NCBI RefSeq assembly: GCF_020178975.1 | Contig: NZ_JAHXBU010000093.1 | Coordinates: 372,001-436,000, forward strand | DNA from: Cesiribacter sp. SM1 | GTDB lineage: Bacteria; Bacteroidota; Bacteroidia; Cytophagales; Cyclobacteriaceae | Direction of reading: 5' to 3' | DNA length: 64,000 bases | Shown: piece after piece, positions 17,391-25,963 of the stretch | Layout: every line of letters begins with the position of its first letter | Numbering within the stretch: position 1 is the first letter of the stretch | Translations under genes and position numbers: made by a program | Notes under the pieces: model-generated | What the model was told of the DNA's origin: nothing | Seen by the model: the letters and a program-made list of their open reading frames with translations, nothing else | The model's database searches: none

Positions 17391-17957
17391 ATGAACGAGG
17401 AGATTGTGTATATAAATAATATGAGTTCGCCACGCGATATTTTGCTGGTGAGCCAGGCACTTGAGCATTTAGGGCTTCGGGTGAAAGAAATTGAAATAGG
17501 CGCCGCCGCTTATATGAATCCTGAAGAGGTTGAAAGGGGCACTATCAGTAGAGCGCTTGAGAATATAGGCTATGCTCTTATCGACCCCGAGGCTAAACTT
17601 TTTGCAGAACGGATCAGAAGTTTAATATCATCTTTTATCGATGAAATGCTTCGCAGGCCCCAGCATATGTCGCTGGAAGAGTTCCTGGAGCAGGAATGCA
17701 AAGAAAGCTTTGGCTTTATATGCCAGCGTTTTCAGACCATAAGCGGCCAGCGCTTACGCATCTATTACAAAAGAATGCGGATTGAACGCGTAAAAATACT
17801 CCTGAACCATTCCACCCTCACGTTGCAGGAAATAGCAAGGAAGCTTGATTTTAAAAGTGGTAAGAATTTGTCACGTACTTTCAAAGAAGTAACAGGTCAG
17901 CCAATTTCTGCTTATACAAAGCGACAGTTGGTAACAAGCATGCAGAAGATAGTATGA
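17391..17957 (+). CDS. AraC-type regulator with degenerate HMA-like N-terminal domain
   Basis: 188 residues. The N-terminal 65 residues keep the outline of a heavy-metal-associated fold (EIVYINN, LEHLGLRVKEIEIG, ISRALENIGYALI). Homologues of this Bacteroidota family normally carry MxCxxC after the first strand; here the site reads NMSSPRD, so both metal-binding cysteines are lost. Residues 110-188 are an AraC-type double helix-turn-helix (GQRLRIYYKRMRIERVK, LTLQEIARKLDFKS, LSRTFKEVTGQPISAY). I favour the ATG at 17391; an in-frame ATG at 17370 would add seven residues. It overlaps the lipoprotein gene downstream (ATGA) and is probably in one operon with it. What it senses is unclear. Confidence 0.85.
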   Translation: MNEEIVYINNMSSPRDILLVSQALEHLGLRVKEIEIGAAAYMNPEEVERGTISRALENIGYALIDPEAKLFAERIRSLISSFIDEMLRRPQHMSLEEFLEQECKESFGFICQRFQTISGQRLRIYYKRMRIERVKILLNHSTLTLQEIARKLDFKSGKNLSRTFKEVTGQPISAYTKRQLVTSMQKIV

Positions 17958-18460
17958 TGCGTACTGGTGGAGTGTTGTTAGTGCTGTTTGTGCTTTTAGC
18001 TGCCAGTGCGTGTAATGAAAATAAACCAGTAGAAGAGCAGAGGGTTGTAGTGATGGAAGAACCTGCTCCGGCTGTTGATTCGGTGCAGCTGCAAATAGCT
18101 GCATACGAAAGTCAGTTAAACGAGGCAGAAGAAGATATTGGAAAAACGATACGCCAGCTTAACCGCCTGAGCGCACAATTGCAGGATAGTATAGATGGTA
18201 CCAGGGTACCTCCGCAGATACAGGAAGAAACAATTGATAATTACCGCAACAGGCTCCATGAAGTTAAGCAGGTACAGGCTGCACTGTTGCAATGGCAGCA
18301 AAGAGAGTTGGCTCCGGCCAATGATTCGCTCACTACAGTAGAGCGGAAAGAGTTCCTGGAAAAACAGCTTCAGCAGCTGGAGCAGCTTATGCGGGAAACC
18401 AGGTATGTGCGCCAGGAAGCAAATGAGGCCATGCAGGAGTCTGATGGCGAAGAGTACTAG
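17954..18460 (+). CDS. Coiled-coil lipoprotein of unknown function
   Basis: 168 residues with a lipoprotein signal ending LAASAC (Cys at about residue 20). The mature part is mostly charged and predicted helical (IAAYESQLNEAEEDIGKTIRQL and LEKQLQQLEQLMRETRYV), so a coiled coil in the periplasm or at the outer membrane is likely. It starts inside the stop of the AraC-type gene (an ATG three bases later is equally possible) and ends before a strong terminator. No domain recognised. Confidence 0.78.
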   Translation: MMRTGGVLLVLFVLLAASACNENKPVEEQRVVVMEEPAPAVDSVQLQIAAYESQLNEAEEDIGKTIRQLNRLSAQLQDSIDGTRVPPQIQEETIDNYRNRLHEVKQVQAALLQWQQRELAPANDSLTTVERKEFLEKQLQQLEQLMRETRYVRQEANEAMQESDGEEY

Positions 18461-18495
18461 GCTTCAATATAAAGTATTTACAGTGTTGATAATGC

Positions 18496-18537
18496 AGAAG
18501 CAGCTTCTATCCGATGATAGAAGCTGCTTCTTTTTTT
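18496..18537 (+). terminator. Strong rho-independent terminator
   Basis: A perfect 15-bp stem (18497-18511 with 18516-18530) around a four-base CGAT loop, followed by seven T residues. It closes the AraC/lipoprotein operon. Confidence 0.93.
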
Positions 18538-18613
18538 AGTACAACACATCTTTGGTGCAGCAGGTAATTGTACTTACTGCCTGTTGATCCTGTAATTGCA
18601 GCCTGCCAAAAGG

Positions 18614-19102
18614 CTACTGCTTTTCCGGGCAGGTATTGAGTATGGAGTCAGCCTGCTGAACGCTCACAAAGCCTCCTTCATTGCCCCAGGCATTGAGAAT
18701 GTAGGTTGCAATTTCGGCAATATCCAGCGCCTGTAGCTGTGGGCTGGCCGGCATTACGCCATCATAGGTAATGCCATTTACCACTACTTCTCCCTGCTGT
18801 CCATGTTTGATGATACAAATCACCCTTTCCCTGTTCTCCAGAAAATCTGCTCCTGCCAGTGGAGGGATCAGCTGGGCAAGGCCACTGCCATCGTTCTGGT
18901 GGCATCCGATGCAGTGCTGCTTGTAAAGCCTTCGTCCGTGGGTCCAGTATTGTTTGAATTTCATTTCTGTAGCATCATCCAAACCCGCAGGAACAGATGG
19001 GCCGGTGCCTTGTTGTTGCTCCTGCTTACCCGAATCTCCGGAGCAGGCTGTAAGGCAAAACCAGCCCAGGAGAGCCGGTACTATATAATGGTAAAGAGAC
19101 AT
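18614..19102 (-). CDS. c-type cytochrome lipoprotein
   Basis: 162 residues. The signal ends LTAC (Cys20), giving a lipid anchor. Heme attachment site CIGCH at 64-68, with a candidate axial methionine M117 in GVMPASPQL. The spacing is that of a class I monoheme cytochrome c. It is the third gene of a run hemJ-SCO-cytochrome c on the minus strand, with 54 bases between it and the SCO gene. A role as electron carrier at the periplasmic face of the membrane, near cytochrome oxidase maturation, is inferred from this context. Confidence 0.9.
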   Translation of the reverse strand: MSLYHYIVPALLGWFCLTACSGDSGKQEQQQGTGPSVPAGLDDATEMKFKQYWTHGRRLYKQHCIGCHQNDGSGLAQLIPPLAGADFLENRERVICIIKHGQQGEVVVNGITYDGVMPASPQLQALDIAEIATYILNAWGNEGGFVSVQQADSILNTCPEKQ

Positions 19103-19156
19103 TGTACTAAATCAGGTTATGCAGGTGAATGGGCTGGCACGGGGCTGGTATGCGGC

Positions 19157-19771
19157 TTAGTTCAGCAGCTTATCTATATCCAGCATCAGTTTGTCTACTT
19201 CGGCCGGATCGGTGCCATCGTATACACCACGAATGCGGCCCCTGCCATCAATGAGAATAAATGCGCCACTATGCAGTACCCCGCCTGGCGCTTTTTCGTT
19301 TTTCTGTGCTGTTACAAAATACCTTTTCTCTCCCAGTGTAAAAACGTCTGTTTCTCCTCCTGTTAGAAAGTGCCAGTTGCTGCTATCAGCAACGCCCAGT
19401 CTGCTGGCGTACTCTTTTAGTACCGGCACGGTATCGTAATCGGGATCTATGCTGTGAGAAAGGATCATAAAGTCTGAGTTGTTGCCGTATTTATCGTACA
19501 CCCTTAGCATTTCTTTTGCCATGGGTATGCAAATGCTGGGGCAGGTGGTAAAAATAAAATCTGCAACATATACTTTACCGGCTACGGTCTCATCAGTAAT
19601 CAATACACTATCCTGGTTGTAAAATGCAAAGTTGCCAATGGTATGGTAGGTAGTGTCGGTTTCGGTGGTAATGGTTTCGCCGTAAACAGGCAGCTCGTCT
19701 TTAGGCTGTTTCTGTTCACTGCAGGCAAATGCCCCCAGTACTAACAGCATCAGCAATACTGATTTATTCAT
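19157..19771 (-). CDS. SCO1/SenC-family copper chaperone lipoprotein
   Basis: 204 residues with a lipoprotein signal (GAFAC, Cys17). The thioredoxin fold has the SCO copper site: C77 and C81 in TTCPSIC and H167 in GGVLHSGAF. FIFTTCPSICIPM and ILSHSIDPDYDT are the usual motifs. SCO proteins insert copper into the CuA centre of cytochrome oxidase or act as thiol reductases. It starts in the stop of the hemJ gene (four-base overlap), so the two are coupled. Confidence 0.93.
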   Translation of the reverse strand: MNKSVLLMLLVLGAFACSEQKQPKDELPVYGETITTETDTTYHTIGNFAFYNQDSVLITDETVAGKVYVADFIFTTCPSICIPMAKEMLRVYDKYGNNSDFMILSHSIDPDYDTVPVLKEYASRLGVADSSNWHFLTGGETDVFTLGEKRYFVTAQKNEKAPGGVLHSGAFILIDGRGRIRGVYDGTDPAEVDKLMLDIDKLLN

Positions 19772-20313
19772 CCTTTCGCCTCCCGTATTTTTTTATACAA
19801 CGTAATTGCCAGCATCAGTAGTACGGTAAAAACTACCAGCCCAAGCAACCCCCAGAGTACGCTTACCATATTTTTAAGAATTACCAGGAACACAATGGCA
19901 AAGAGCAGAATGGTGGAAACCTCGTTCCAGAACCTAAGCTTCTGGCTGCTCCAGACCTGCTCCCCGCGTTGCAGCTTTTTAAACATGCCATGGCAGGCCA
20001 GGTGGTAAGCATAGAGTGCTGTTACAAACCCAATCTTAATCCATAGCCAGCTGGGCATGTTATCCTGATAGCTGGAAGTAAAGATCAGGCCTAAGCCCAT
20101 GCCAAGCGTAATAATGGCAGAGGGCCAGGTAATGCCGTACCAGAGCAGTCGGGTCCATCGCTGCAGCTTCTCCAGTAAGATGCTCCGCGCTGGTTCAGCT
20201 TCTTTTTCATATACCTCCATAGTATAAATAAACAGGCGGGGCGCATAAAACAAGCCTGCAAACCAGGTTACTATGAAAATTATATGTAGTGCTTTAATGT
20301 ACAGAAATGCCAT
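19768..20313 (-). CDS. hemJ: HemJ-type protoporphyrinogen IX oxidase
   Basis: 181 residues from the start I chose. The opening FLYIKALHIIFIVTWFAGLFYAPRLFIY matches HemJ (conserved His in ALH, residue 10), and WLWIKIGFVTALYAYH carries the conserved Lys; four or five transmembrane helices follow. HemJ oxidises protoporphyrinogen to protoporphyrin in heme synthesis. I chose the ATG at 20313 because the conserved N-terminus begins there and a full promoter with no room for the upstream codons ends seven bases before it. A companion of heme-requiring respiratory proteins encoded downstream. Confidence 0.85.
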   Translation of the reverse strand: MAFLYIKALHIIFIVTWFAGLFYAPRLFIYTMEVYEKEAEPARSILLEKLQRWTRLLWYGITWPSAIITLGMGLGLIFTSSYQDNMPSWLWIKIGFVTALYAYHLACHGMFKKLQRGEQVWSSQKLRFWNEVSTILLFAIVFLVILKNMVSVLWGLLGLVVFTVLLMLAITLYKKIREAKG

Positions 20314-20320
20314 ATGCCCG

Positions 20321-20350
20321 CAAAGGTACAACCGAAACTGCCACCATCAA
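20321..20350 (-). promoter_or_regulatory. Bacteroidota-type promoter of the hemJ operon, near-leaderless
   Basis: On the minus strand TTG (20348-20350), a 19-base spacer and TACCTTTG (20321-20328) fit the TTG-N19-TAnnTTTG consensus in every defined base. The start codon begins at 20313, so transcription would start at or within a few bases of it. Confidence 0.75.
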
Positions 20351-20444
20351 ACGTTCTCTGCTGCGCACAGTTAATAAGATACAGCTCTAAAAGAGTGCCC
20401 GTTGTAAATCTTAAGTCTACATTGGGCAAAACCTACATGCAGAC

Positions 20445-20475
20445 TTGACCCTGTAATTGCAGGTTTGTAATTTTT
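20445..20475 (+). promoter_or_regulatory. Candidate promoter of the HtrA-type gene
   Basis: TTG (20445-20447), 20 bases, then TAATTTTT (20468-20475), a 7-of-8 match to the -7 consensus with G in the next position. The implied 5' leader is about 80 bases. Confidence 0.4.
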
Positions 20476-20563
20476 GGCCTGAAAAATAGGGGGCTTATGT
20501 TTTAAAATACTGCTATACATAAGCCTGCATTTGTGCGTTTAGAAAACACTAACCTTACGAGCT

Positions 20564-21997
20564 ATGCGATTTGTGTTTAAATCTCTTCTGCTGCCCTTTG
20601 GTGCCGGCCTGGCTGGTGCTGCTGTGTATGTAAACCTGTTTATGGCTACGCCAATGCCTGTTGCATCTGGCGATCAGCAACAGCAGGGTACCATGCCCAT
20701 ACACCAGACCAACTGGCAGTTGCCGCCGGCAGCCCTGGAGGCTAATGCCTTTGCCGATGCCGCCCGGCGCAGTACCAACTCGGTTGTGTTTGTGAAGACC
20801 CTTTCCGGAGATGAGTATGCCCCCACCAGCTACTTTGATCTGCTCTTTGGTCGCAGGAGTGGTGCTGTAGCCAGCTCTGGCTCAGGGGTAATCTACTCCC
20901 AGGATGGCTACATCATTACCAATAACCATGTGGTGGAAGGCGCAAAAATAGTAGAAGTAGTACACCAGCGGCGTACCTACAAAGCCGCAGTGGTAGGTAC
21001 CGATCCGGCTACCGACCTGGCTGTGCTGAAGGTAGATGCAACAGGGCTGCCCGCCATTGCATTAGGCCATTCTGCAACTGTGGAGGTGGGCGAGTGGGCG
21101 CTGGCAGTTGGTAACCCCTTTAATCTGACTTCTACCGTAACGGCAGGCATAGTTTCTGCCAAAGGCCGGGAGATTAGTTTTGGAAAAGGCCTTTTTCCGC
21201 TGGAGAGCTTTATACAAACAGATGCTGCCATTAACCCGGGTAACAGTGGCGGTGCGCTGGTGAACAGCCGTGGTGAACTAATAGGGATCAACACTGCTAT
21301 CCTAAGCCAGACTGGCTCTTATGCAGGTTATGGTTTTGCTGTTCCGGTAGATGTGGTGCGTAAGGTGGTAGAAGACCTTATTCAGTATGGCGAAGTGCAG
21401 AAGGCCTTTGTGGGGGCAGAGGTAATAGACCTGGACCTGAACAAGGCTGCAGAGCTGAATGTAAAAGCCGACAGAGGGGTGGTCGTGAGTCATGTGCCGC
21501 AGGAGGGCGCAGCAGCCCGGGCAGGCCTTAAAGCAGGCGATGTGATCACGCGCGTAAACGATATTCCTGTAGAGAGCCGGGGTCAGTTCGACGAAATCAT
21601 CAGTTACTACAGCCCGGGAGATAACATCAGCGTAGGTTATATACGCCGCAACCAGCCGCATCAAACTACCCTTACCCTTACCAATCGCGAAGGAGGTACG
21701 TCTATTTTGCGCAGGGAGGTGTTTACTTCCGAATCGCTCGGTGCAGACCTGGAGAAGGTAAGCAAGGTTGAGCGTGAGGTGCTTAATATTGGGCAGGGCG
21801 TAAGGGTTACCAATATTCGCAGGGGCTTTATGCGCAGGCTTGGTATTCAGGAGGGCTTTGTAATTACCAGCATTAACGAAGCTCCTATTGAAGATCCCGA
21901 AAGGCTTGTAGCAATACTTTCAAAGATCAGGGGCCGGGTAATTATAGAAGGTGTAAACACCAAGGGGGTTAAAGGCTACTACCAGTACTACTTCTAA
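20564..21997 (+). CDS. HtrA/DegP-family serine protease with two PDZ domains
   Basis: 477 residues, length typical of DegP/DegQ/HtrA. An N-terminal hydrophobic segment (SLLLPFGAGLAGAAVYVNLF) serves as signal or anchor. The trypsin-like domain has the triad H122 (NNHVVEG), D151 (ATDLAVL) and S228 (GNSGGAL). PDZ1 follows at about 285-385 (GVVVSHVPQEGAAARAGLKAGD), PDZ2 at about 400-470 (GVRVTNIRRGFMRRLGIQEG). Family role: degrades or refolds misfolded envelope proteins. A hairpin terminator follows the stop. Confidence 0.94.
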   Translation: MRFVFKSLLLPFGAGLAGAAVYVNLFMATPMPVASGDQQQQGTMPIHQTNWQLPPAALEANAFADAARRSTNSVVFVKTLSGDEYAPTSYFDLLFGRRSGAVASSGSGVIYSQDGYIITNNHVVEGAKIVEVVHQRRTYKAAVVGTDPATDLAVLKVDATGLPAIALGHSATVEVGEWALAVGNPFNLTSTVTAGIVSAKGREISFGKGLFPLESFIQTDAAINPGNSGGALVNSRGELIGINTAILSQTGSYAGYGFAVPVDVVRKVVEDLIQYGEVQKAFVGAEVIDLDLNKAAELNVKADRGVVVSHVPQEGAAARAGLKAGDVITRVNDIPVESRGQFDEIISYYSPGDNISVGYIRRNQPHQTTLTLTNREGGTSILRREVFTSESLGADLEKVSKVEREVLNIGQGVRVTNIRRGFMRRLGIQEGFVITSINEAPIEDPERLVAILSKIRGRVIIEGVNTKGVKGYYQYYF

Positions 21998-22066
21998 AAA
22001 GGTTTCTGCTGTACAGCAACATGCTTTAGCAGTATAGGCCCCAGGCGTGGGGCTGTATGCTATGAT

Positions 22067-22100
22067 TAAAAGAGCGGCTTAAGGGCTGCTCTTTTGCTTT
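22067..22100 (+). terminator. Terminator downstream of the HtrA gene
   Basis: AAAAGAGCGGC (22068-22078 with one base before) pairs with GCTGCTCTTTT (22085-22095) allowing one G-U pair; a T-rich tail follows. Confidence 0.7.
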
Positions 22101-22174
22101 TGTTTTGCACATGGCCTTGCCAGCCTGTGGTTTTTGATCTGCTTAAGGCATAAGAAGAGGTGTTAACAATTATT

Positions 22175-22197
22175 TTATTTAGAATAGTTCTAAACAG
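22175..22197 (+). promoter_or_regulatory. Operator box 1, iron-regulator type
   Basis: A 23-base site, TTATTTA-N9-TAAACAG, whose core TTTAGAA-TAG-TTCTAAA (22178-22194) is a perfect 7-3-7 palindrome. It ends just before the -33 element of the TonB-receptor promoter. Its form resembles Fur- or DtxR-family boxes of Bacteroidota; which regulator binds is not seen in this window. Confidence 0.6.
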
Positions 22198-22199
22198 GC

Positions 22200-22230
22200 T
22201 TGCAATTCTTAATAAGTAAGAATAAGTTTG
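22200..22230 (+). promoter_or_regulatory. Promoter of the iron-type TonB receptor
   Basis: TTG (22200-22202), 20 bases, then TAAGTTTG (22223-22230), a full match to TTG-N19/22-TAnnTTTG. The predicted start is around 22236, inside operator box 2. Confidence 0.7.
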
Positions 22231-22235
22231 TTTCG

Positions 22236-22258
22236 TTATTTATAATTAGTCTAAATAA
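22236..22258 (+). promoter_or_regulatory. Operator box 2, iron-regulator type
   Basis: TTATTTA-N9-TAAATAA, perfect 7-base arms around nine bases, same length and layout as box 1. It covers the predicted transcription start and ends three bases before the ATG. Binding here would block both transcription and initiation. Confidence 0.6.
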
Positions 22259-22261
22259 GGC

Positions 22262-24700
22262 ATGAAATTTTTACCTCTACCACAATCAAATTTTATATCA
22301 ATACTTGCACTGGCCCTGCTATTACTACCTTTTGTTGTTAAAGCGCAGCAGCCTGTTAAATATGGCGCAATAGAAGGTCATGTAATCAGTACAGACAGCC
22401 TGCCAAGAGAGTTGGTGGCTATTAGGTTGAAGAATGTACAAATGGGCACTACATCAGATGCCAATGGAGCTTTCCATATTTCACAGGTTCCTGCCGGTAG
22501 CTACCAGTTAGAGGCAACGCTGGTGGGTTACACAAAGATCAATAAAGAAATTCAGGTAAATGCCGGAGAAACAACTTACCTGACACTGGTTGTAAATGAG
22601 AACCTGGAGCAGCTGCAGGTTGTGGAGGTTTTTGGTGTGCCAGATGAGCAGCCGGTAAAACTCTCGGCCATTACACGTTTACCCCTTAAGCCAAGCGACC
22701 AGATACAGAGCATTTCCATCATCTCTGATGAGCTGATCAAAAAGCAGGGAGCCCTGACCATTACAGAGGCCATCCGTAATGTGCCTGGTGTGTATTCTTT
22801 TGCTACCTATGGCAACAAGCGTGAGAGCTTATCTTCGAGAGGGTTCAGGGGTATACCCGTATTGAAAAACGGGGTGCGCGTAAATTCCGATTTCAGGGGT
22901 ATTGGCTTTATCACTGATATGGAAGGTGTGGAAAGCATCCAGGTTATCAAAGGTGCCAATGCCATTACCCAGGGTGGCAGCTACGACATAGGCAGTGCCG
23001 GTGGCGTTGTTAACATTGTAACAAAAACTCCAAAATTCTACCAGGGTGGTTATGCCGCCCTGCGTGTTGGCAGCTGGGAGCGGGTGCGGCCCAGCTTTGA
23101 TGTGTACGGCCCCATCAATGAGTCAAAAACAGTAGCCTTCAGGCTTAACGGAGCCTACGAGCGTGCCAATAGCTATCGTACGGGTGTTTCCCTTAATAAA
23201 GTATATGTGAACCCATCGCTGGAGTGGCGCCCCGATGATAAAACCAGCTTAACCCTGGAAATGGATTACCTGAACGACAGCCGTACGCCCGATCTGGGTA
23301 CTATTGCTCTGTCAAATGATGAATACTCTATTTATGAGCTGCCGCACGATAAATTTTTAGGTTTTGAAACCGACCGCACCAACACTTTAAATACTACCTA
23401 CGCTGCCCGTTTTAACAGAACAATTTCAGATAATCTTTCTGTGCGTGCCGCCTACTTCCATTCTACACTTGATGTGCAGGATCTTTACACCAGCCTGTCC
23501 AGTGGAAACAGGAGAAATCCGCTGCCGGGCCATACGCGCCAGCGGGCGCTGGCCCAGTCGGGTCGTCTGGATAAAAACTCTGTGGTGCAGTTCGACCTGG
23601 TTGGCCAGGATGTAACAACTGGCCTGCTGAAGCATACTTTCCAGGTGGGGGCAGACATTTCTACCTTCAGGCTGGAGACACCTACTTACGCTTCTACTAT
23701 TATCGATACCATCAATGTGTATGAAGGTATCTCCAACAGGTTACCTGGTGAGGCACCTGCCTCTGCACTGCTTTCAACAACCAGCAGCAATGGAACCCGC
23801 CTGGGGCTCATGGCACAGGATGTGATCTCCATCAGCGAATGGGCAAAAGTTACCCTTGGCCTTCGTTACAGCACCCAGGAGAGCACCAGTTCAGCAACTG
23901 CAGAGGTTGTGCAGGGCGAGGGTTTTACCCCACTGGCAGGTTTAATTGTAACACCTGTAAAAGGACTTAACCTGTTTGCATCCTACACCAACACCTTTAA
24001 CCCAAGAAGTGCCTCCCGCCTGGATAAGGATGGTAATGAGCTGGGCAACGAACGTATAGACCAGATAGAAGCAGGTGTTAAATCTGACTGGTTCTACAAC
24101 CGCCTTCGCTTTAACCTTACCCTCTACAAGATCAACAACAAGAACATGAACCTTCAGGCCGTGGAACTGGATGAGAATGGGGTGCTGGTGTACCTGCCCT
24201 ATTACATACAGGGAGGTAATGATGAGCGCAAAGGTGTGGAAGTGGAACTGCTGGGTCGTGTGATGGATAATTTAGAACTGGTGGCAGGCTACAGCTACAT
24301 CGATGCACAATACAAAGAGCATACTACCTATGTAGAGGGCTCTGCCCCTTTAAATACACCCAAGCACACGGCCAACCTCTGGGCGAACTATACCATAAAA
24401 ACCAGTCTTTTCAGGGGTGTAACCCTGGGAGCCGGTGCCTACTATATTGGCGAGCGCCCTATCAACGACTGGACCAAAGAGCAGGTGGAGTACCATGGCA
24501 TAACCCCTGGCTTGAAACCTTTTAACGTAAAAGCGTATACGCTTGTGAATGCCTCTGTAGCATACCAGATTAAAGACATAAGTGTGCGCCTGTTGTTTAA
24601 CAACATTTTTGATGAGGTTGGCTACAATGCTTACCGCACCAGTTTTATCAATCCGGTAGATCCACGTAATTTTGCCGGGGTGCTTACTTATAGATTTTAA
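22262..24700 (+). CDS. TonB-dependent siderophore-type receptor
   Basis: 812 residues. A signal peptide ends around residue 28 (VVKAQ). Residues 35-115 are a carboxypeptidase-regulatory-like domain (GAIEGHVIS...LPRELVAIRLKNVQ). The plug domain follows (about 125-265) with SDELIKKQGALTITEAIRNVPG, SLSSRGFRG and GGVVNIVTKT, then the beta barrel to the C-terminal RNFAGVLTYRF, ending in the aromatic residue expected for outer-membrane insertion. Order and motifs match FhuA-type ferric-siderophore receptors. Two operator boxes in its promoter support iron control. The siderophore is not predictable. It is followed by a PepSY membrane protein gene, the common partner of such receptors. Confidence 0.92.
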   Translation: MKFLPLPQSNFISILALALLLLPFVVKAQQPVKYGAIEGHVISTDSLPRELVAIRLKNVQMGTTSDANGAFHISQVPAGSYQLEATLVGYTKINKEIQVNAGETTYLTLVVNENLEQLQVVEVFGVPDEQPVKLSAITRLPLKPSDQIQSISIISDELIKKQGALTITEAIRNVPGVYSFATYGNKRESLSSRGFRGIPVLKNGVRVNSDFRGIGFITDMEGVESIQVIKGANAITQGGSYDIGSAGGVVNIVTKTPKFYQGGYAALRVGSWERVRPSFDVYGPINESKTVAFRLNGAYERANSYRTGVSLNKVYVNPSLEWRPDDKTSLTLEMDYLNDSRTPDLGTIALSNDEYSIYELPHDKFLGFETDRTNTLNTTYAARFNRTISDNLSVRAAYFHSTLDVQDLYTSLSSGNRRNPLPGHTRQRALAQSGRLDKNSVVQFDLVGQDVTTGLLKHTFQVGADISTFRLETPTYASTIIDTINVYEGISNRLPGEAPASALLSTTSSNGTRLGLMAQDVISISEWAKVTLGLRYSTQESTSSATAEVVQGEGFTPLAGLIVTPVKGLNLFASYTNTFNPRSASRLDKDGNELGNERIDQIEAGVKSDWFYNRLRFNLTLYKINNKNMNLQAVELDENGVLVYLPYYIQGGNDERKGVEVELLGRVMDNLELVAGYSYIDAQYKEHTTYVEGSAPLNTPKHTANLWANYTIKTSLFRGVTLGAGAYYIGERPINDWTKEQVEYHGITPGLKPFNVKAYTLVNASVAYQIKDISVRLLFNNIFDEVGYNAYRTSFINPVDPRNFAGVLTYRF

Positions 24701-24701
24701 A

Positions 24702-24748
24702 AAGCTGTAATTACAGCTTATTAGCTGCCGGTGTGTGGACCGGCAGCT
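24702..24748 (+). terminator. Double hairpin between TonB receptor and PepSY gene
   Basis: First a perfect 18-base palindrome (24702-24719), then AGCTGCCGGT (24723-24732) with ACCGGCAGCT (24739-24748) around a six-base loop. The T-content afterwards is low, so it may attenuate or protect the receptor mRNA rather than fully terminate. Confidence 0.55.
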
Positions 24749-24790
24749 TCTCTGTTTTCCTGAACCTGCACATTTACCATAGTTGTCAGC

Positions 24791-25963
24791 ATGAAAGAGA
24801 AGTATAGCCTAAGAAAACTTTTTAACGACCTGCACCTCTGGATGGGGATCGGAAGTGGGATTATTCTGTTTGTTGTGTGCCTTACCGGCACCCTGTACAC
24901 ATTCAGAACAGAGGTGGAAGAGGCGCTGGAGCCTTCTAAATACCACGTAACCGCACCAGCGCAGGCAGTGCGCCTTACTCCAGAGGAAGTACTTGAAAAG
25001 TTTAAGGCAAAGCAGGAGGGTAAAATTACCGCTATTGAGGTGCCTCACGACAGGAGCAGGGCTTACCAGGTAATCGTTAAAAAATCGGCAGAAGACCGCA
25101 GAGGTACCCCTTACTATGTAAACCCTTATACTGCAGAAATCTTAGGAACCTCTAAAGGGCCTGCTACAGATTTTTTCATGGGTGTTTTTAAGCTGCACCG
25201 CTGGCTGCTGCTCGATACTGAACTGGGCAGGCCAATTGTGGGAGGGGCTACCATTGTGTTTGTTTTCCTGATTCTTTCCGGACTGGTGCTCTGGTGGCCA
25301 AAAAAACTCAAGAACTGGAAACAGGGATTCAAGATTAAAGCAACAGGGAACTGGAAGCGCATTAACCACGACCTGCACAACAGCCTGGGTTTTTATTCTT
25401 TTTTGCTGCTGCTGCTCATGGCCCTTACAGGCCTTTGCTGGTCTTTTGAGTGGTACAAAGATGGCCTGGGTAATGTGATTGGTACCGAAGTGTTTGGCGG
25501 CAGGGGAGGAAAGCCAGTGGCTATAGCGCCTCCGGCAGAGGCTGCTGAACCCTTCACTTTATCGGAGCTGCTGATTTTAGCGGACAGTGAGCTCCCCTAC
25601 GAGGGCAATTACAGAATTATACCCGCTGAAGATTCCAGTGCCATGGTGGTGCTGAACAAGTATAAAACCGGTTTTTTTGCCCTTGCAGCCACAGATAAAG
25701 TTCAGATAAACCAATATACCGGTGATGTGCTGAAGGTAGAACGTTTTGCTGATAAGCCCCTTAATGAGCAGATAGCATCTTCTATCAAACCACTGCACAC
25801 CGGCGAAATATTCGGCACCTTCTCCAAGATCCTGTACTTTATTGCATGCCTCATAGGTACCAGCCTGCCTGTTACGGGTACTATCATCTGGATCAACAAG
25901 CTGAGAAAAGGCTCGAAAAAAACAAAAAAAGAAACAGCGCAAAAAGCAGTGCTTGCACGTTAA
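24791..25963 (+). CDS. PepSY-associated transmembrane protein (PiuB-like)
   Basis: 390 residues of the PepSY-TM family. The N-terminus has LRKLFNDLHLWMGIGSGIILFVVCLTGT with the conserved DLHLW His in helix 1; PepSY-like repeats lie at about 50-120 and 270-330; further helices are FKLHRWLL...VFLILSGLVLWW, NHDLHNSLGFYSF and a last one near 350-375. The conserved His residues in these helices suggest heme binding. Family members are often near ferric-siderophore receptors and are proposed to reduce ferric siderophores at the inner membrane. The position right after the TonB receptor supports that role. Confidence 0.9.
   Translation: MKEKYSLRKLFNDLHLWMGIGSGIILFVVCLTGTLYTFRTEVEEALEPSKYHVTAPAQAVRLTPEEVLEKFKAKQEGKITAIEVPHDRSRAYQVIVKKSAEDRRGTPYYVNPYTAEILGTSKGPATDFFMGVFKLHRWLLLDTELGRPIVGGATIVFVFLILSGLVLWWPKKLKNWKQGFKIKATGNWKRINHDLHNSLGFYSFLLLLLMALTGLCWSFEWYKDGLGNVIGTEVFGGRGGKPVAIAPPAEAAEPFTLSELLILADSELPYEGNYRIIPAEDSSAMVVLNKYKTGFFALAATDKVQINQYTGDVLKVERFADKPLNEQIASSIKPLHTGEIFGTFSKILYFIACLIGTSLPVTGTIIWINKLRKGSKKTKKETAQKAVLAR

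Noticed and set aside
22262-25963. A SusC/SusD polysaccharide-uptake pair
   Set aside because: The receptor is FhuA-like, no SusD follows and the partner is a PepSY protein.
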